DNA of 64,000 bases from Hydrogenophaga sp. NFH-34 (GTDB taxonomy: Bacteria > Pseudomonadota > Gammaproteobacteria > Burkholderiales > Burkholderiaceae_C): contig NZ_JACBGE010000022.1 in NCBI RefSeq assembly GCF_021401345.1, positions 30,736 to 94,735 of the forward strand. The letters are read 5' to 3'. Of the stretch, positions 1 through 9,438 are shown one piece after another. A program made the translations under genes and the position numbers. Numbering within the stretch: position 1 is the stretch's first letter; every line of letters begins with the position of its first letter. The notes below the pieces were generated by a model that had not been told where the DNA came from, did not search any database, and saw only the letters and a list, made by a program, of their open reading frames with translations.

Positions 1-453
1 CGACACGCCGAAGGTCAGCGTGAGCTGGTAGGCGCCCAGGCTGTCCGCTTCGCCGGTGTCCACCGGCGGCACATGGGGGTTGTCGCCATAGGCCGCGATG
101 TTGTCGCCCCGCGTCAGACGGCGCGCATAGTCCGTCCAGCGCTTGAACACGTCGCGCATTTCCTGAACGTCGCTGGTGTGCAGATCCAGCACCAGAAAGT
201 AGATGTGGCGCTGGGCCGGCGTGACGATGCCCGCCTGGTGCTCGCCGTCAAAAGCGTATGGCGCCGCGGCGGCGGTTTCCGCGGCCGACGGACCGGGCCC
301 GGTGGCGGCCGGGCTGGGTGCCGCTGGCGGGCTCTGATCGGAGCATGCGGCCATCAGGCCGCCAGCGACCGCGAGGCCGACCGAACCCGCTCCGAGCCGG
401 TTCAGGAAATGCCGCCGCGCCGGCACGGGAAAAGATTGATCTTCGGAATTCAT
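1..453 (-). CDS. efeB: EfeB deferrochelatase/DyP-type peroxidase, N-terminal part (cut by window edge)
   Basis: I translated this from the minus strand: an open frame runs from ATG at 451-453 to the window edge, giving the first 151 residues. The N-terminus carries a twin-arginine motif (ARRHFLNRLG), then a hydrophobic stretch and an Ala/Pro-rich spacer, and continues into DyP-type peroxidase sequence (HQAGIVTPAQRHIYFLVLDL). EfeB is the Tat-exported heme peroxidase of the EfeUOB ferrous-iron uptake system and acts in the periplasm. It lies 114 bp downstream of efeO on the same strand, so an efeO-efeB operon is likely. The permease gene efeU is not in view and may lie beyond the left edge. The family call is firm; only the C-terminal part is missing. 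Confidence 0.9.
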   Translation of the reverse strand, partial: MNSEDQSFPVPARRHFLNRLGAGSVGLAVAGGLMAACSDQSPPAAPSPAATGPGPSAAETAAAAPYAFDGEHQAGIVTPAQRHIYFLVLDLHTSDVQEMRDVFKRWTDYARRLTRGDNIAAYGDNPHVPPVDTGEADSLGAYQLTLTFGVS

Positions 454-567
454 GGGGACTTTCTGGCCGAACGCCTGCCGAGAGAGCAGATCACCGGCGT
501 TTTCAATGCAAAAAGGTGGTGATGCACCAGACACCACCACCTCGGACGGACATGCCGGATGGCCGGC

Positions 568-1431
568 TTACTTCAGGATGACGCCCATTTGCGCCAGGGG
601 CTCGCCCAGCTTGTTGACAGCCTCGGCCAGGGCCTTGGTGTCGTCCTTGGTCAGCGCGGTGTAGGACTTGTAGCCCTCGCCTACCTTGTGCTGCGCCAAG
701 AGTTCATTGACGGCCTGGAACTTGGCCGTCAGTTCGGCCACCAGTTCGGGCTGTTTGGCCTGCAGCTTCGGCGTGAACAGTTCAAAGATCTTCTCGGCGC
801 CCTCGATGTTGGCCTTGAAGTCGTACAGGTCGGTGTGCGAGAAGATTTCTTCCTCGCCCGTGATCTTGCTGGTCGATACCTCGTTGAGCAGGTCCACGGC
901 CCCTTGCACCATCAGTTCGCCCGTGACATCGGCGGTCGGGATCTTGGCGCGCAGTTCCTTGATGTCGTTGATGAGCTGGTCGGCCAGCGCTTCGGTTCCC
1001 TTGGTGGTGTTCTTGGTCCAGAGGCTCTTTTCGATCGGGTGGAAGCCGGTCCACTTCTCGTCCTTTTCCAGATCGGCCTCGCGGTTGTCGATGCGCGGAT
1101 CCAGATCACCGAAGCTTTCGGCGATGGGTTCGGAACGTTCATAGGCCATGCGCGTGGGCGCATACAGGCGCTTCGCCTCATCGACCTTGCCGGCCTTGAG
1201 CGCGTCCACGAACTTCTGCGTGTCGGCGAGCAGCGTATCGATCTGCCCTTCCACCCAGGTCTTGTAGGCGGTGGTTTCAGCCGACAGATCGACGGCCGCC
1301 GGGGCTGCAGCCGGTGCTTCCACCGCAGCAGGTGCGGGGGCGGCAGGCGCTTCGGGAGCCTGCTTGCTGCAGGCGGCGATGGACAGGGCAATGGCAGAAA
1401 GCAGAAGAGCGGAAAGCGGAGTGCGGTTCAT
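568..1431 (-). CDS. efeO: EfeO-type periplasmic iron-uptake lipoprotein (M75/imelysin domain)
   Basis: The protein has 287 residues. I chose the start at 1431, not the longer frame from 1464, because AGGTGG lies just upstream and the protein then begins with a lipoprotein signal (MNRTPLSALLLSAIALSIAAC, lipobox Cys21). An Ala/Pro-rich spacer is followed by an M75 peptidase-like domain with the HxxE metal motif (HPIE in GFHPIEKSL). E. coli EfeO has an extra N-terminal cupredoxin domain that is absent here, so this is the short M75-only type. Its expected role is to bind iron in the periplasm and hand it to the EfeU permease, with EfeB encoded next. Fur-like and FNR-like boxes lie upstream. Confidence 0.9.
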   Translation of the reverse strand: MNRTPLSALLLSAIALSIAACSKQAPEAPAAPAPAAVEAPAAAPAAVDLSAETTAYKTWVEGQIDTLLADTQKFVDALKAGKVDEAKRLYAPTRMAYERSEPIAESFGDLDPRIDNREADLEKDEKWTGFHPIEKSLWTKNTTKGTEALADQLINDIKELRAKIPTADVTGELMVQGAVDLLNEVSTSKITGEEEIFSHTDLYDFKANIEGAEKIFELFTPKLQAKQPELVAELTAKFQAVNELLAQHKVGEGYKSYTALTKDDTKALAEAVNKLGEPLAQMGVILK

Positions 1432-1472
1432 GTGGCCACCTGATGGCGTTGTCGAGACCCGCAAATCTTAAC

Positions 1473-1494
1473 TCATATTGATAATAATTCGCGT
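1473..1494 (-). promoter_or_regulatory. Fur-like box upstream of efeO
   Basis: An AT-rich stretch around 1474-1492 (TTGATAATAATTCGC on the plus strand) resembles GATAAT-type Fur hexamers in an otherwise GC-rich region. It would overlap the -10 region of efeO (TATTAT read on minus, 1486-1481). Iron repression through Fur fits an EfeO gene. The match is by eye only. Confidence 0.6.
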
Positions 1495-1511
1495 TTAAGA
1501 AATGAATCGGT

Positions 1512-1525
1512 TTGATCTGGCTCAA
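1512..1525 (-). promoter_or_regulatory. FNR/ANR-like box upstream of efeO
   Basis: TTGAT-CTGG-CTCAA matches the FNR consensus TTGAT-N4-ATCAA at 9 of 10 positions. Its centre (1518.5) is about 42-45 bp upstream of the start point expected from the TATTAT box at 1486-1481, the usual place for activation by FNR-type regulators. It also lies 40 bp beyond the 3' end of the hemerythrin gene, so efeO is the plausible target. Confidence 0.5.
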
Positions 1526-1565
1526 AGCAGAAACAGAAAATGCGCCGCCGTGCGGCGCGCACCGA

Positions 1566-2111
1566 TCAGATGTAGGCGTTCACGGGCGGGGCATGGCGCA
1601 TGTGCAGGCTCATGCCCAGCGCGGCCATGTGGTTGGCGTTGCGCCCGAGAATGGTCTCGGACAGGGGCAGAAACTCCGCTTCTTCAAACCGGGCATGGGC
1701 CTGGTACTCGGCCACGAGGCGCTGCAAGTCGCCGACATCCAGCTCGCTGCCCTGCCCTTTGGCGACCTGTTTGAGCCCTCTTTCGAGGCTTTTCCACAGC
1801 CGTTCGATGGCCCGGTGTTCATCGGTCAGGCGGCGCGTCATGCTGCGGACACGCTCGACCTCTTCGCCGGGCTGGGCGCTGGCGAGCACCGCCGGGAAAA
1901 GCTCGCGCTCCTCCTCCAGGTGGTGCTCGAAGATGGCTTCGCGGAAGAATTCCAGCGACTGTTCGGCAATCTGCCGCGCGCGGGCGGCAGGCGCCAGCAA
2001 GGCCGGCAACTCGTCCAGAGCCGTCAGGCGCCGGAGAATGCCCTCGTGGCAATTCGAAAAATTGTCCAGAGGCGTGGCGGACGCAACCGGAGCGGCAGCA
2101 GCAGCGTTCAT
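1566..2111 (-). CDS. Hemerythrin domain-containing protein
   Basis: A 181-residue, mostly helical cytoplasmic protein with no signal peptide. Candidate di-iron ligands of a hemerythrin HHE fold are visible: His22 (NCHEG), His63/His64 with the following Glu residues (EHHLEEERE), His99 (DEHRAIE), His139 and Glu143/144 (YQAHARFEEAEF). Proteins of this family bind O2, NO or iron, or help repair iron centres under nitrosative stress; which applies here cannot be read from sequence. A palindromic FNR box at class II position lies upstream, arguing for induction at low oxygen. The neighbouring efeO operon is also iron-related but appears to be a separate transcript. Confidence 0.85.
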   Translation of the reverse strand: MNAAAAAPVASATPLDNFSNCHEGILRRLTALDELPALLAPAARARQIAEQSLEFFREAIFEHHLEEERELFPAVLASAQPGEEVERVRSMTRRLTDEHRAIERLWKSLERGLKQVAKGQGSELDVGDLQRLVAEYQAHARFEEAEFLPLSETILGRNANHMAALGMSLHMRHAPPVNAYI

Positions 2112-2144
2112 GGGAATCCTCGCAAAGGCAGTTGATTTGTCGCC

Positions 2145-2185
2145 AGTCTAGGCAGCCTGTCGGGCACGGGCTTGATGCATGTCAA
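2145..2185 (-). promoter_or_regulatory. FNR-dependent class II promoter of the hemerythrin gene
   Basis: TTGAT-GCAT-GTCAA at 2172-2185 matches the FNR consensus at 9 of 10 positions and sits in the palindrome CTTGATGCATGTCAAG. A -10 box TAGACT (minus strand, 2150-2145) predicts transcription start near 2138. The FNR box centre is then about 40.5 bp upstream, essentially the canonical -41.5 spacing. Confidence 0.7.
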
Positions 2186-2293
2186 GCGCCCACGAAGACC
2201 ACCGATCCCTGCCTTTTTTCGCCCTCTTCAAGCGCTTTCCCACTCGGCGCAACCGCGTGGCGGCCCGGCACCCGACGCCTGCGCTTCGTGGAT

Positions 2294-3259
2294 TCAGTGC
2301 GCTGGCGCCCCACGCAGGCGCTGGAAGGTCTGGACGGCAAACACCACCGCAGCGCCAGCGATCAGGCCGGCCACACCACCGGTCAGGCTGCCGAGCAAGG
2401 TGCCCACCCAGCCCAGGCCGTGGGTGAAGGCCTCGACCGCATGCCCCAGCGCGGGCACGCCGTGCAGCAGGATGCCGCCGCCGACCAGGAACATGGCGGC
2501 GGTGCCCAGCACCGACAGCGCCTTCATCAGCCACGGAGCAAATGCCAGCAGGCCGCGGCCCAGTGCTCGCTGCCATGCGGCGCGCTGGCGGCTGAAGAAC
2601 AGGCCGACGTCGTCCAGCTTCACGATGGCGCCGACCAGCCCATAGACGCCAGCGGTCATGAGAAGCGAAATGCCCACCAGCACGGCCACCCGCTCAAGGA
2701 AACCGGCGCTGGCCACCGCGCCGAGCGTGATGACGATGATTTCGGCCGACAGAATGAAGTCCGTGCGGATGGCGCCCTGGATCTTGGCCTTTTCGAATGC
2801 CACCAGATCCACCGACTCGTCGCCCAAGGCCTGCACGCGTTCGGCCTGCCGTGCCGCCTCGTCTTCGGGCGCATGGAAAAAGCGATGCAGCAGCTTTTCG
2901 GCGCCCTCGAAGCACAGGAACAGCCCCCCGAGCATGAGCAGGGGCGTGATCAACCACGGAATGAAAGCACTGATGGCCAGCGCCGCCGGCACCAGAATGG
3001 CCTTGTTCAGCAGCGAGCCCTTGGCCACTGCCCAGACCACGGGCAGTTCGCGATCGGCTTTGACGCCCGTGACTTGCTGGGCATTGAGCGCGAGGTCATC
3101 CCCGAGCACGCCAGCTGTCTTTTTGGCGGCCATCTGGGTCATGGTGGCCACGTCGTCGGCCATGGCGGCGCTCTTGCGGGCCGCGACCTTGGTCATGAGG
3201 GCCACGTCGTCGAGCACGGTGGCGATGTCGTCGAGCAGTACGAGCAGGCTGGTGGCCAT
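2294..3259 (-). CDS. DUF808 (YedI-like) inner-membrane protein
   Basis: A 321-residue protein that begins with the family-typical stretch [20 protein letters not shown] and then a segment rich in K/A/D repeats ([20 protein letters not shown]). Several hydrophobic membrane segments follow, including [22 protein letters not shown], with a conserved soluble part around [10 protein letters not shown]. Length and order match DUF808/YedI membrane proteins, whose function is unknown. It stands alone, about 180 bp from the hemerythrin gene, and nothing in the neighbourhood suggests a role. Confidence 0.85.
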   Translation of the reverse strand: MATSLLVLLDDIATVLDDVALMTKVAARKSAAMADDVATMTQMAAKKTAGVLGDDLALNAQQVTGVKADRELPVVWAVAKGSLLNKAILVPAALAISAFIPWLITPLLMLGGLFLCFEGAEKLLHRFFHAPEDEAARQAERVQALGDESVDLVAFEKAKIQGAIRTDFILSAEIIVITLGAVASAGFLERVAVLVGISLLMTAGVYGLVGAIVKLDDVGLFFSRQRAAWQRALGRGLLAFAPWLMKALSVLGTAAMFLVGGGILLHGVPALGHAVEAFTHGLGWVGTLLGSLTGGVAGLIAGAAVVFAVQTFQRLRGAPAH

Positions 3260-3319
3260 GGATCAGCAAGGAAGCGTGGTGATGGACCTGACTCTAGCAG
3301 CCCGCCTGCGCACAGGCCG

Positions 3320-4144
3320 TCAGGCAGATGGCCAGACCGTGGGAAACAGCGCATCCGCCATGGGGGCGCGGTCGGCCAGGCGCTGCGCCAGCCCCGGAAA
3401 CGGCGGCGAAGTGCGCCAGCGGCGGGGCGCATGGACCGCGTCGTCGCCGAGGTAGCGGGCTGAAAACACGCGGCGCCGTACGCCGGGCCCCGTGCCGCTG
3501 CTGGCGTGCAGGCTGAGCATGTGGAAGGCCACACAGTCACCGGGCTCCAGGGCCCAGGCCCGCTGCGGGTAGCGGTCTGGCTCGGTATCGACCGGGGGCA
3601 GTTCGGCCAGCGAACCTTCGGGAAACCACTTGGCCTGCTGGTCGCGAAAGGTCCGCGGCATGTACCAGGTGCCAGCGTGCGAGCCAGCGACAAAGCGCAG
3701 CGTGCTGGCCAGCGGAACGGGATCGACGGGGATCCAGAAACTCACGTTCTGCCGGCCGTCGACGTTGTAATACGGCTGGTCCTGGTGCCAGGGGGTGGGC
3801 TGGCGCGTGCCGGCTTCCTTGACCAGCAGGTGGTCGTGGTACAGCCGCACGGTCCGGCTTTGCATGAGCTGGGCGGCGATGTGCGGCAGCGCCGAGGCGG
3901 TGAGGATGCGCCGGTAGGCCGGGTTGTCCTGCCAGGTGCAGAAGTCTTCGACGAAGCGGCCCGGGTCGTCGGGCTCGCTGGCCACCAGGGCGAGTGGACT
4001 CAGGTGCGCCAGGTTGTGCTCGATGCCCGCTTCCAGGGTGCGCAGATCGTCGGCATCGAACACACCGCGCAGCACGACCGCGCCGTCACGGGCATAGTCC
4101 GCCACCGTGGCCACATCCAGCGGGAATCGCCGAGGGGCTGTCAT
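3320..4144 (-). CDS. Phytanoyl-CoA dioxygenase (PhyH) family Fe(II)/2-oxoglutarate oxygenase
   Basis: A 274-residue cytoplasmic protein. The facial triad can be placed: His120 and Asp122 in TPWHQDQPYY, and distal His213 in MLSLHASSGT, followed by the Arg-rich 2-oxoglutarate-binding part RRRVFSARYLGDD. PhyH proteins hydroxylate diverse small molecules using O2 and 2-oxoglutarate. The substrate here is unknown. The start overlaps the end of the DUF2164 gene by 4 bp (ATGA), so the two are translationally coupled. Confidence 0.85.
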   Translation of the reverse strand: MTAPRRFPLDVATVADYARDGAVVLRGVFDADDLRTLEAGIEHNLAHLSPLALVASEPDDPGRFVEDFCTWQDNPAYRRILTASALPHIAAQLMQSRTVRLYHDHLLVKEAGTRQPTPWHQDQPYYNVDGRQNVSFWIPVDPVPLASTLRFVAGSHAGTWYMPRTFRDQQAKWFPEGSLAELPPVDTEPDRYPQRAWALEPGDCVAFHMLSLHASSGTGPGVRRRVFSARYLGDDAVHAPRRWRTSPPFPGLAQRLADRAPMADALFPTVWPSA

Positions 4145-4413
4145 CGCGAGCGCCCTGGGTTCTGGCGCCGACGCCAGTAGGTGAAGGCCTCTTCGTGCAG
4201 CTCGATGTCGAGGTCGGCCACACGCGCCTGCAGGCGCTCCTGCACATCGGCCACCGCCTGGTTGTAGATCACCGGCGCGATCTCTTCGAGAAAGAAGCCC
4301 AGCAGGCCGCCGGCCGCGATGTTGCCGATGCGCTCTTCCATGTTTTCATCGAAATAGCGCTGGATCGAGGCAATGGCCTCGGCCCGCGAGTCCTTGGGAA
4401 TGTCGATGCTCAT
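4141..4413 (-). CDS. DUF2164 family protein
   Basis: A 90-residue acidic cytoplasmic protein with the family pattern SIQRYFDENMEERIGNIAAG, then GLLGFFLEEIAPVIYNQAV and a C-terminal EEAFTYWRRR. No function is established for the family. It lies 25 bp downstream of purL and overlaps the next gene by 4 bp, so it may be expressed on the purL transcript. Confidence 0.85.
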   Translation of the reverse strand: MSIDIPKDSRAEAIASIQRYFDENMEERIGNIAAGGLLGFFLEEIAPVIYNQAVADVQERLQARVADLDIELHEEAFTYWRRRQNPGRSR

Positions 4414-4438
4414 GGCGGTGTGGGCGGCGTTCGGTGCG

Positions 4439-7400
4439 TCAACCCACCCAGCGGCGCGCGTTGCGCCAGATGCGCATCCACGGGCTGGGGTCCGACGGGT
4501 TGCCGCTGGTCCAGCTCATCTGGAGGTTGCGGAACACGCGCTCGGGGTGCGGCATCATGGCCGTGAAGCGGCCGTCGGCGGTGGTCACTGCCGTCAGGCC
4601 ACCCGGGCTGCCGTTCGGGTTGAACGGGTATTGCTCGGTGGCAGCGCCACCGTTGTCCACGAAACGCATGACGGCGAGGGCTTGCGCCGGGTTGCCCCGG
4701 TGCTTGAAGTTGGCAAACCCTTCGCCGTGCGCCACCGCGATGGGCAGGCGGCTGCCGGCCATGCCTTGCAGGAACAGGCTGGGCGATTCCAGCACCTCCA
4801 CCATCGACAGGCGCGCCTCGAAACGTTCACTCTGGTTGGTCGTGAAGCGCGGCCAGGCTTCGGCGCCGGGGATGATGTCGGCCAGTTCGGCGAACATCTG
4901 GCAGCCGTTGCACACGCCCAGACCAAAGGTGTCGGCGCGGCCGAAGAAGCCCTGGAACTGCTCGGACAGCACCGGGTTGAAGGTGATGCTGCGCGCCCAG
5001 CCGATGCCCGCGCCCAGCGTGTCGCCATAGCTGAAGCCGCCGCAGGCCACCACGCCCTTGAAGTCGGCCAGCTTGGCACGGCCCGACTGCAGGTCGGTCA
5101 TGTGCACGTCGTAGGCCTCGAAGCCGGCCTGCGTGAAAGCGTAGGCCATTTCCACGTGCGAGTTCACGCCCTGCTCGCGCAGGATCGCCACCTTGGGACG
5201 GCTCAGGTTCAGGAACGGTGCCGCCACGTTGTCCAGCGGGTCGAAGCTCAGTGCCACGTGCAGGCCCGGGTCGGCGGGCTGGCCGGCGACCGCGTGTTCG
5301 CTGTCGGCACAGGCCGGGTTGTCGCGCTGCTGGTTGATCTTCCAGCTCACGCTGTCCCAGACCTGCTGCAGGTCGAACAGGCTGGCACTGAACACGGCCT
5401 TGGTGTCGCGCCAGACCTGCAGCTCGCCCTTGCCCACCTCGATGGACGAGGACGCCGGGCGGGTCTTGCCGACAAAGTGGCTGTACTTGGACAGGCCGTG
5501 CTCGCGCAGCGTCTGCATGACCGCGTTGCGGTCTTCGGTCTTGACCTGCAGCAGCACGCCCAGCTCTTCGCTGAACAGGGCCTTGAGCGTCAGCTCTTCG
5601 CGGCGGGCGCTGACCTGGCCGGCCCAGTTCTTGGCGTCGCCGCTGTCCATGCGGCTGTCGGAAATCCCGTCGCCTTCGGTGACCAGCATGTCCACGTTCA
5701 GCGACACGCCCACGTGGCCCGCGAAGGCCATTTCGGCGGCGGCGGCCAGCAGGCCACCGTCGGACCGGTCGTGGTAGGCCAGGATCTGGCCCTGGGCTCG
5801 CAGCGCATTCACCGCGTTCACGAGGTTGATCAGGTCCTGCGGGCTGTCCAGATCGGGCACTTCGTCGCCCGGCTGGCCCAGGGTCAGGCCCAGCACGCTG
5901 CCACCCAGGCGGTTGCGGCCCTTGCCGAGGTCGATCAGCACCAGGGTGGTGTCTTCAAGGTCACGGTTGAGCTGCGGTGTGAGCGTGCCGCGCACGTCGG
6001 CCAGCGTCGCGAAGGCGGTGACGATCAGGCTCACCGGGGAGGTGACCTTCTTCTTCTCGCCGTCGGCGGACCACTGCGTGCGCATGGACAGGCTGTCCTT
6101 GCCCACCGGCACCGACACGTCCAGCGCCGGGCACAGCTCCATGCCGATGGCCTTGACGGTGGCGTACAGGTCGGCGTCTTCACCCGGTTCGCCGCAGGCC
6201 GCCATCCAGTTGGCCGACAGCTTGACGCGCGGTAGTTCGATGGGTGCGGCCAGCAGGTTGGTGATGGCTTCCGCCACCGCCATGCGGCCGGAAGCCGCGG
6301 CGTTGATCGATGCCAGCGGCGTGCGCTCGCCCATGGACATGGCTTCGCCGGCAAAACCGGCGTAGTCGGCCAGGGTCACGGCGCAGTCGGCCACCGGCAC
6401 CTGCCAGGGGCCGACCATCTGGTCGCGGTGCGACAGGCCGCCCACGGTGCGGTCGCCGATGGTGACCAGGAAGCGCTTGGACGCCACGGTCGGGTGGCTC
6501 AGCACGTCGATGACCGCCTTCTCCAGCGACACGCCGGTGAGGTCCATGGGCTGGAATTCCCGCTGGACTGTTTTCACGTCGCGGTGCATCTTGGGCGGCT
6601 TGCCCAGCAGCACGTCCATGGGCATGTCGACCGGGCTTTCGTTGCCTTCATCCACCAGCGACAGGTGGCGCTCTTCGGTGGCCACACCGACCACCGAGAA
6701 CGGGCAGCGCTCGCGCTCACAGAAGGCCTTGAACTGCTCCAGGGACTCCGGCGCAATGGCCAGCACGTAGCGTTCCTGGCTCTCGTTGCACCAGATTTCC
6801 TTGGGCGCCAGGCCACTCTCTTCCAGCGGCACGGCGCGCAGGTCGAAGCGCGCGCCACGGCCGGCGTCGTTCACCAGTTCGGGGAAGGCGTTGGACAGAC
6901 CGCCCGCGCCGACATCGTGGATGAACAGCACCGGGTTCTTCTCACCCTGCGCCCAGCAGTGGTTGATGACCTCTTGGGCGCGACGCTCGATCTCGGGGTT
7001 GCCGCGCTGCACGGAGTCGAAGTCCAGCGAGGCGGCGTTGGTTCCGGTGGCCATGGAGCTGGCGGCGCCGCCGCCCATGCCGATCTTCATGCCCGGGCCG
7101 CCCAGCTGAATGAGCAGCGTGCCGGCGGGAAAATGAATCTTCTTGGTCTGGCCGGCGTCGATCTGGCCCAGGCCGCCCGCGATCATGATGGGCTTGTGGT
7201 AGCCGCGGGTCACGCCGCCGACGTCTTGCTCGTATTCGCGGAAGTAGCCCAGCAGGTTCGGACGGCCGAACTCGTTGTTGAACGCGGCGCCGCCCAGCGG
7301 GCCCTCGGTCATGATCTGCAGCGGGCTGGCGATGTGCTCGGGTTTGCCACCCGGCTGGTCGCTCAGGCCGCCCCAGAGCTTGGAGACGGTGAAGCCGGTC

Positions 7401-8458
7401 AGGCCGGCCTTGGGCTTGGAGCCGCGACCGGTGGCACCCTCGTCGCGGATCTCACCGCCCGCGCCCGTGGAGGCGCCGGGGAACGGGGAAATCGCGGTCG
7501 GGTGGTTGTGCGTTTCCACCTTCATCAGGATGTGGTGGGTCGCGGCTTCGGCTGCGTAGGCCGGCGAAGCGCTGCCGCCGGCCTTGGCGACAAAGCGCTC
7601 CAGTTGGTGGCCTTCCATGATGGACGCGTTGTCCGAGTACGCCACGACGGTGTGCTGCGGGCTGGTCTGGTGCGTGTGGCGGATCATGCCGAACAGGCTC
7701 TTGTCCTGCGCCACGCCGTCGATGGTGAACTGCGCGTTGAAGATCTTGTGGCGGCAGTGTTCGCTGTTGGCCTGCGCGAACATCATCAGCTCGACATCGG
7801 TCGGGTTGCGCTTCAGACCGTGGAAGGCGTTGACCAGGTAATCGATCTCGTCGTCGGCCAGGGCCAGGCCCCAGTCGGTGTTGGCCTTTTCCAGCGCCTT
7901 CCTGCCCATTTCAGGGCCGCCGCTCAGCACATCGACGTGCTCCATGGGCGCGGGGTGCAGTTCGGTGAACAGGGCCTCGGCCTGGTTGCGATCGGTCGTC
8001 ACGGCCTCGGTCATGCGGTCGTGCAGCGCGTCGGCCACGGCGCGCAGCTGTTCGTCGCTCAGGCTGGCCTTGCCCAGCAGGCCGTTTTTCAAACCGATGC
8101 GGAACTCGACCAGGCGCTCGACGCGGTGCAGCGCCAGTCCGCAGTTGCGGGCGATGTCGGTGGCTTTGGAGGCCCAGGGCGAGACGGTGCCCAGGCGGGG
8201 CATCACCACCAGGGCCGGGGCAGCGGCCTTCTCGGCGGCCAGGTGCAGGTCGGAGGCGGGTTCGCCGTAGGTGAGCAGTTCGCCCAGGCGCTGTTCGGTG
8301 GCCGCATCCGGCGCCGCATCGAAGGCCGCCAGGTGCACGAAACGGGCCGACAGCCCGTTGATCTTGTCGGAAACGCCTTGCAGGCGGGGCAGGAGTTGCT
8401 GGAGCTTGAAGTCGCTGACGGCATTGCCGCCGTCGAAGAAGCGAAGATGCAGGGTCAC
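4439..8458 (-). CDS. purL: Phosphoribosylformylglycinamidine synthase (FGAM synthase, large PurL)
   Basis: The protein has 1339 residues, the large single-chain type of gammaproteobacteria and betaproteobacteria (about 1300). It converts FGAR, ATP and glutamine to FGAM in purine synthesis. Two AIR-synthase-like ATP-binding halves are visible ([20 protein letters not shown] and GGRGARFD-type loops), and the C-terminal third is a class I glutaminase with the nucleophile elbow GVCNGCQMF and catalytic HGEGF. The start codon is GTG at 8456-8458. A -10 like TAAAAT (8521-8516 on minus) lies about 60 bp upstream. map is divergent. Confidence 0.97.
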   Translation of the reverse strand: MTLHLRFFDGGNAVSDFKLQQLLPRLQGVSDKINGLSARFVHLAAFDAAPDAATEQRLGELLTYGEPASDLHLAAEKAAAPALVVMPRLGTVSPWASKATDIARNCGLALHRVERLVEFRIGLKNGLLGKASLSDEQLRAVADALHDRMTEAVTTDRNQAEALFTELHPAPMEHVDVLSGGPEMGRKALEKANTDWGLALADDEIDYLVNAFHGLKRNPTDVELMMFAQANSEHCRHKIFNAQFTIDGVAQDKSLFGMIRHTHQTSPQHTVVAYSDNASIMEGHQLERFVAKAGGSASPAYAAEAATHHILMKVETHNHPTAISPFPGASTGAGGEIRDEGATGRGSKPKAGLTGFTVSKLWGGLSDQPGGKPEHIASPLQIMTEGPLGGAAFNNEFGRPNLLGYFREYEQDVGGVTRGYHKPIMIAGGLGQIDAGQTKKIHFPAGTLLIQLGGPGMKIGMGGGAASSMATGTNAASLDFDSVQRGNPEIERRAQEVINHCWAQGEKNPVLFIHDVGAGGLSNAFPELVNDAGRGARFDLRAVPLEESGLAPKEIWCNESQERYVLAIAPESLEQFKAFCERERCPFSVVGVATEERHLSLVDEGNESPVDMPMDVLLGKPPKMHRDVKTVQREFQPMDLTGVSLEKAVIDVLSHPTVASKRFLVTIGDRTVGGLSHRDQMVGPWQVPVADCAVTLADYAGFAGEAMSMGERTPLASINAAASGRMAVAEAITNLLAAPIELPRVKLSANWMAACGEPGEDADLYATVKAIGMELCPALDVSVPVGKDSLSMRTQWSADGEKKKVTSPVSLIVTAFATLADVRGTLTPQLNRDLEDTTLVLIDLGKGRNRLGGSVLGLTLGQPGDEVPDLDSPQDLINLVNAVNALRAQGQILAYHDRSDGGLLAAAAEMAFAGHVGVSLNVDMLVTEGDGISDSRMDSGDAKNWAGQVSARREELTLKALFSEELGVLLQVKTEDRNAVMQTLREHGLSKYSHFVGKTRPASSSIEVGKGELQVWRDTKAVFSASLFDLQQVWDSVSWKINQQRDNPACADSEHAVAGQPADPGLHVALSFDPLDNVAAPFLNLSRPKVAILREQGVNSHVEMAYAFTQAGFEAYDVHMTDLQSGRAKLADFKGVVACGGFSYGDTLGAGIGWARSITFNPVLSEQFQGFFGRADTFGLGVCNGCQMFAELADIIPGAEAWPRFTTNQSERFEARLSMVEVLESPSLFLQGMAGSRLPIAVAHGEGFANFKHRGNPAQALAVMRFVDNGGAATEQYPFNPNGSPGGLTAVTTADGRFTAMMPHPERVFRNLQMSWTSGNPSDPSPWMRIWRNARRWVG

Positions 8459-8515
8459 GGTGGGTGGCCTTGGGGGTGGCGGGCGCGGGGCGGCCCGGGG
8501 GATGGGAATCCCACG

Positions 8516-8521
8516 ATTTTA
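8516..8521 (-). promoter_or_regulatory. Possible -10 box for purL
   Basis: TAAAAT read on the minus strand in a GC-rich spacer, placed to give a leader of about 50 nt before the GTG start. No convincing -35 is visible. No PurR-like palindrome was noticed. Confidence 0.35.
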
Positions 8522-8574
8522 CCCGCGACACCCGCGCTGGCTTGGCCGGCAAGGGCCCACGCCCGGGGGGCGGA

Positions 8575-8583
8575 TGGGATAAT
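8575..8583 (+). promoter_or_regulatory. Extended -10 promoter of map (leaderless architecture)
   Basis: TGG-GATAAT forms an extended -10 element. Only 8 nt (8584-8591) separate GATAAT from the ATG, and no Shine-Dalgarno sequence fits in that gap. Transcription would start at or one to two bases before the ATG. Confidence 0.6.
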
Positions 8584-8591
8584 TCCGCCCC

Positions 8592-9413
8592 ATGAGCATC
8601 ACTTACAAAGACGAGGCCGGTATCGCCGGCATGCGCGAGGCCTGCCGCCTGGCGTCCGAAGTGCTGGATTACCTCTCGCCGCTGATCCAGCCGGGCATGA
8701 CCACGCTCGAAATCGACCGCCTCTCGGCCGACTACATGAAGAAGCAGGGCACGCGCTCGGCCACCGTGGGCTACCAGCCGCCCGGCTACCCGCCCTACCC
8801 CGGCCATGTGTGCACCTCCATCAACCACGTGGTGTGCCACGGCATCCCCAACGACCGGCCGCTCAAGAAAGGCGACATCCTGAACGTGGACGTCACCGTC
8901 ATCACCCAGGACGGCTGGTACGGCGACAACAGCCGCATGTTCCTGATCGGCGGTGAAGCAGCGGCTTCGGTGCAGGCCCGGCGGCTGAACCAGGTCACGT
9001 TCGAAGCCATGTGGAAGGGCATCGTGATGGTCAGGCCGGGCATCCGCCTGGGCGACATCGGCCACGCCATCCAGACCTACGCCGAAGGCAACGGCTTCAG
9101 CGTGGTGCGCGAGTTCTGCGGCCACGGCATCGGCCAGAAGTTCCACGAAGAGCCGCAGGTGCTGCACTATGGCCGCCCCGGCACGCTGGAAGAACTGCGC
9201 CCGGGCATGACCTTCACCATCGAGCCCATGATCAACGCCGGCAAGCGCGACATCAAGGAACTGGGCGACGGCTGGACCATCGTCACACGCGACCGCTCGC
9301 TCTCGGCGCAGTGGGAACACACGGTGCTGGTCACCCCCACCGGCTACGACGTGTTGACCCTGTCGGCCGGCAGCCCGCCGCTGCCGGCGTTCGTGACCAC
9401 CACGGCCTGCTGA
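8592..9413 (+). CDS. map: Type I methionine aminopeptidase
   Basis: A 273-residue cytosolic metalloprotease that removes the N-terminal Met from nascent proteins. Family landmarks: [15 protein letters not shown], the metal-binding Asp pair ([18 protein letters not shown]), His in [14 protein letters not shown], Glu in [10 protein letters not shown] and Glu in QWEHTVLV. Length matches the E. coli enzyme (264). glnD follows 25 bp later on the same strand. The promoter sits directly against the start codon. Confidence 0.97.
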   Translation: MSITYKDEAGIAGMREACRLASEVLDYLSPLIQPGMTTLEIDRLSADYMKKQGTRSATVGYQPPGYPPYPGHVCTSINHVVCHGIPNDRPLKKGDILNVDVTVITQDGWYGDNSRMFLIGGEAAASVQARRLNQVTFEAMWKGIVMVRPGIRLGDIGHAIQTYAEGNGFSVVREFCGHGIGQKFHEEPQVLHYGRPGTLEELRPGMTFTIEPMINAGKRDIKELGDGWTIVTRDRSLSAQWEHTVLVTPTGYDVLTLSAGSPPLPAFVTTTAC

Positions 9414-9438
9414 CCCCCTTTCTCCCGGAGACCACGCC

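Noticed and set aside
4373..8956. Long plus-strand open frames opposite purL
   Set aside because: Rich in His/Gln/Val/Ala without recognisable domains; purL is fully supported on the minus strand.
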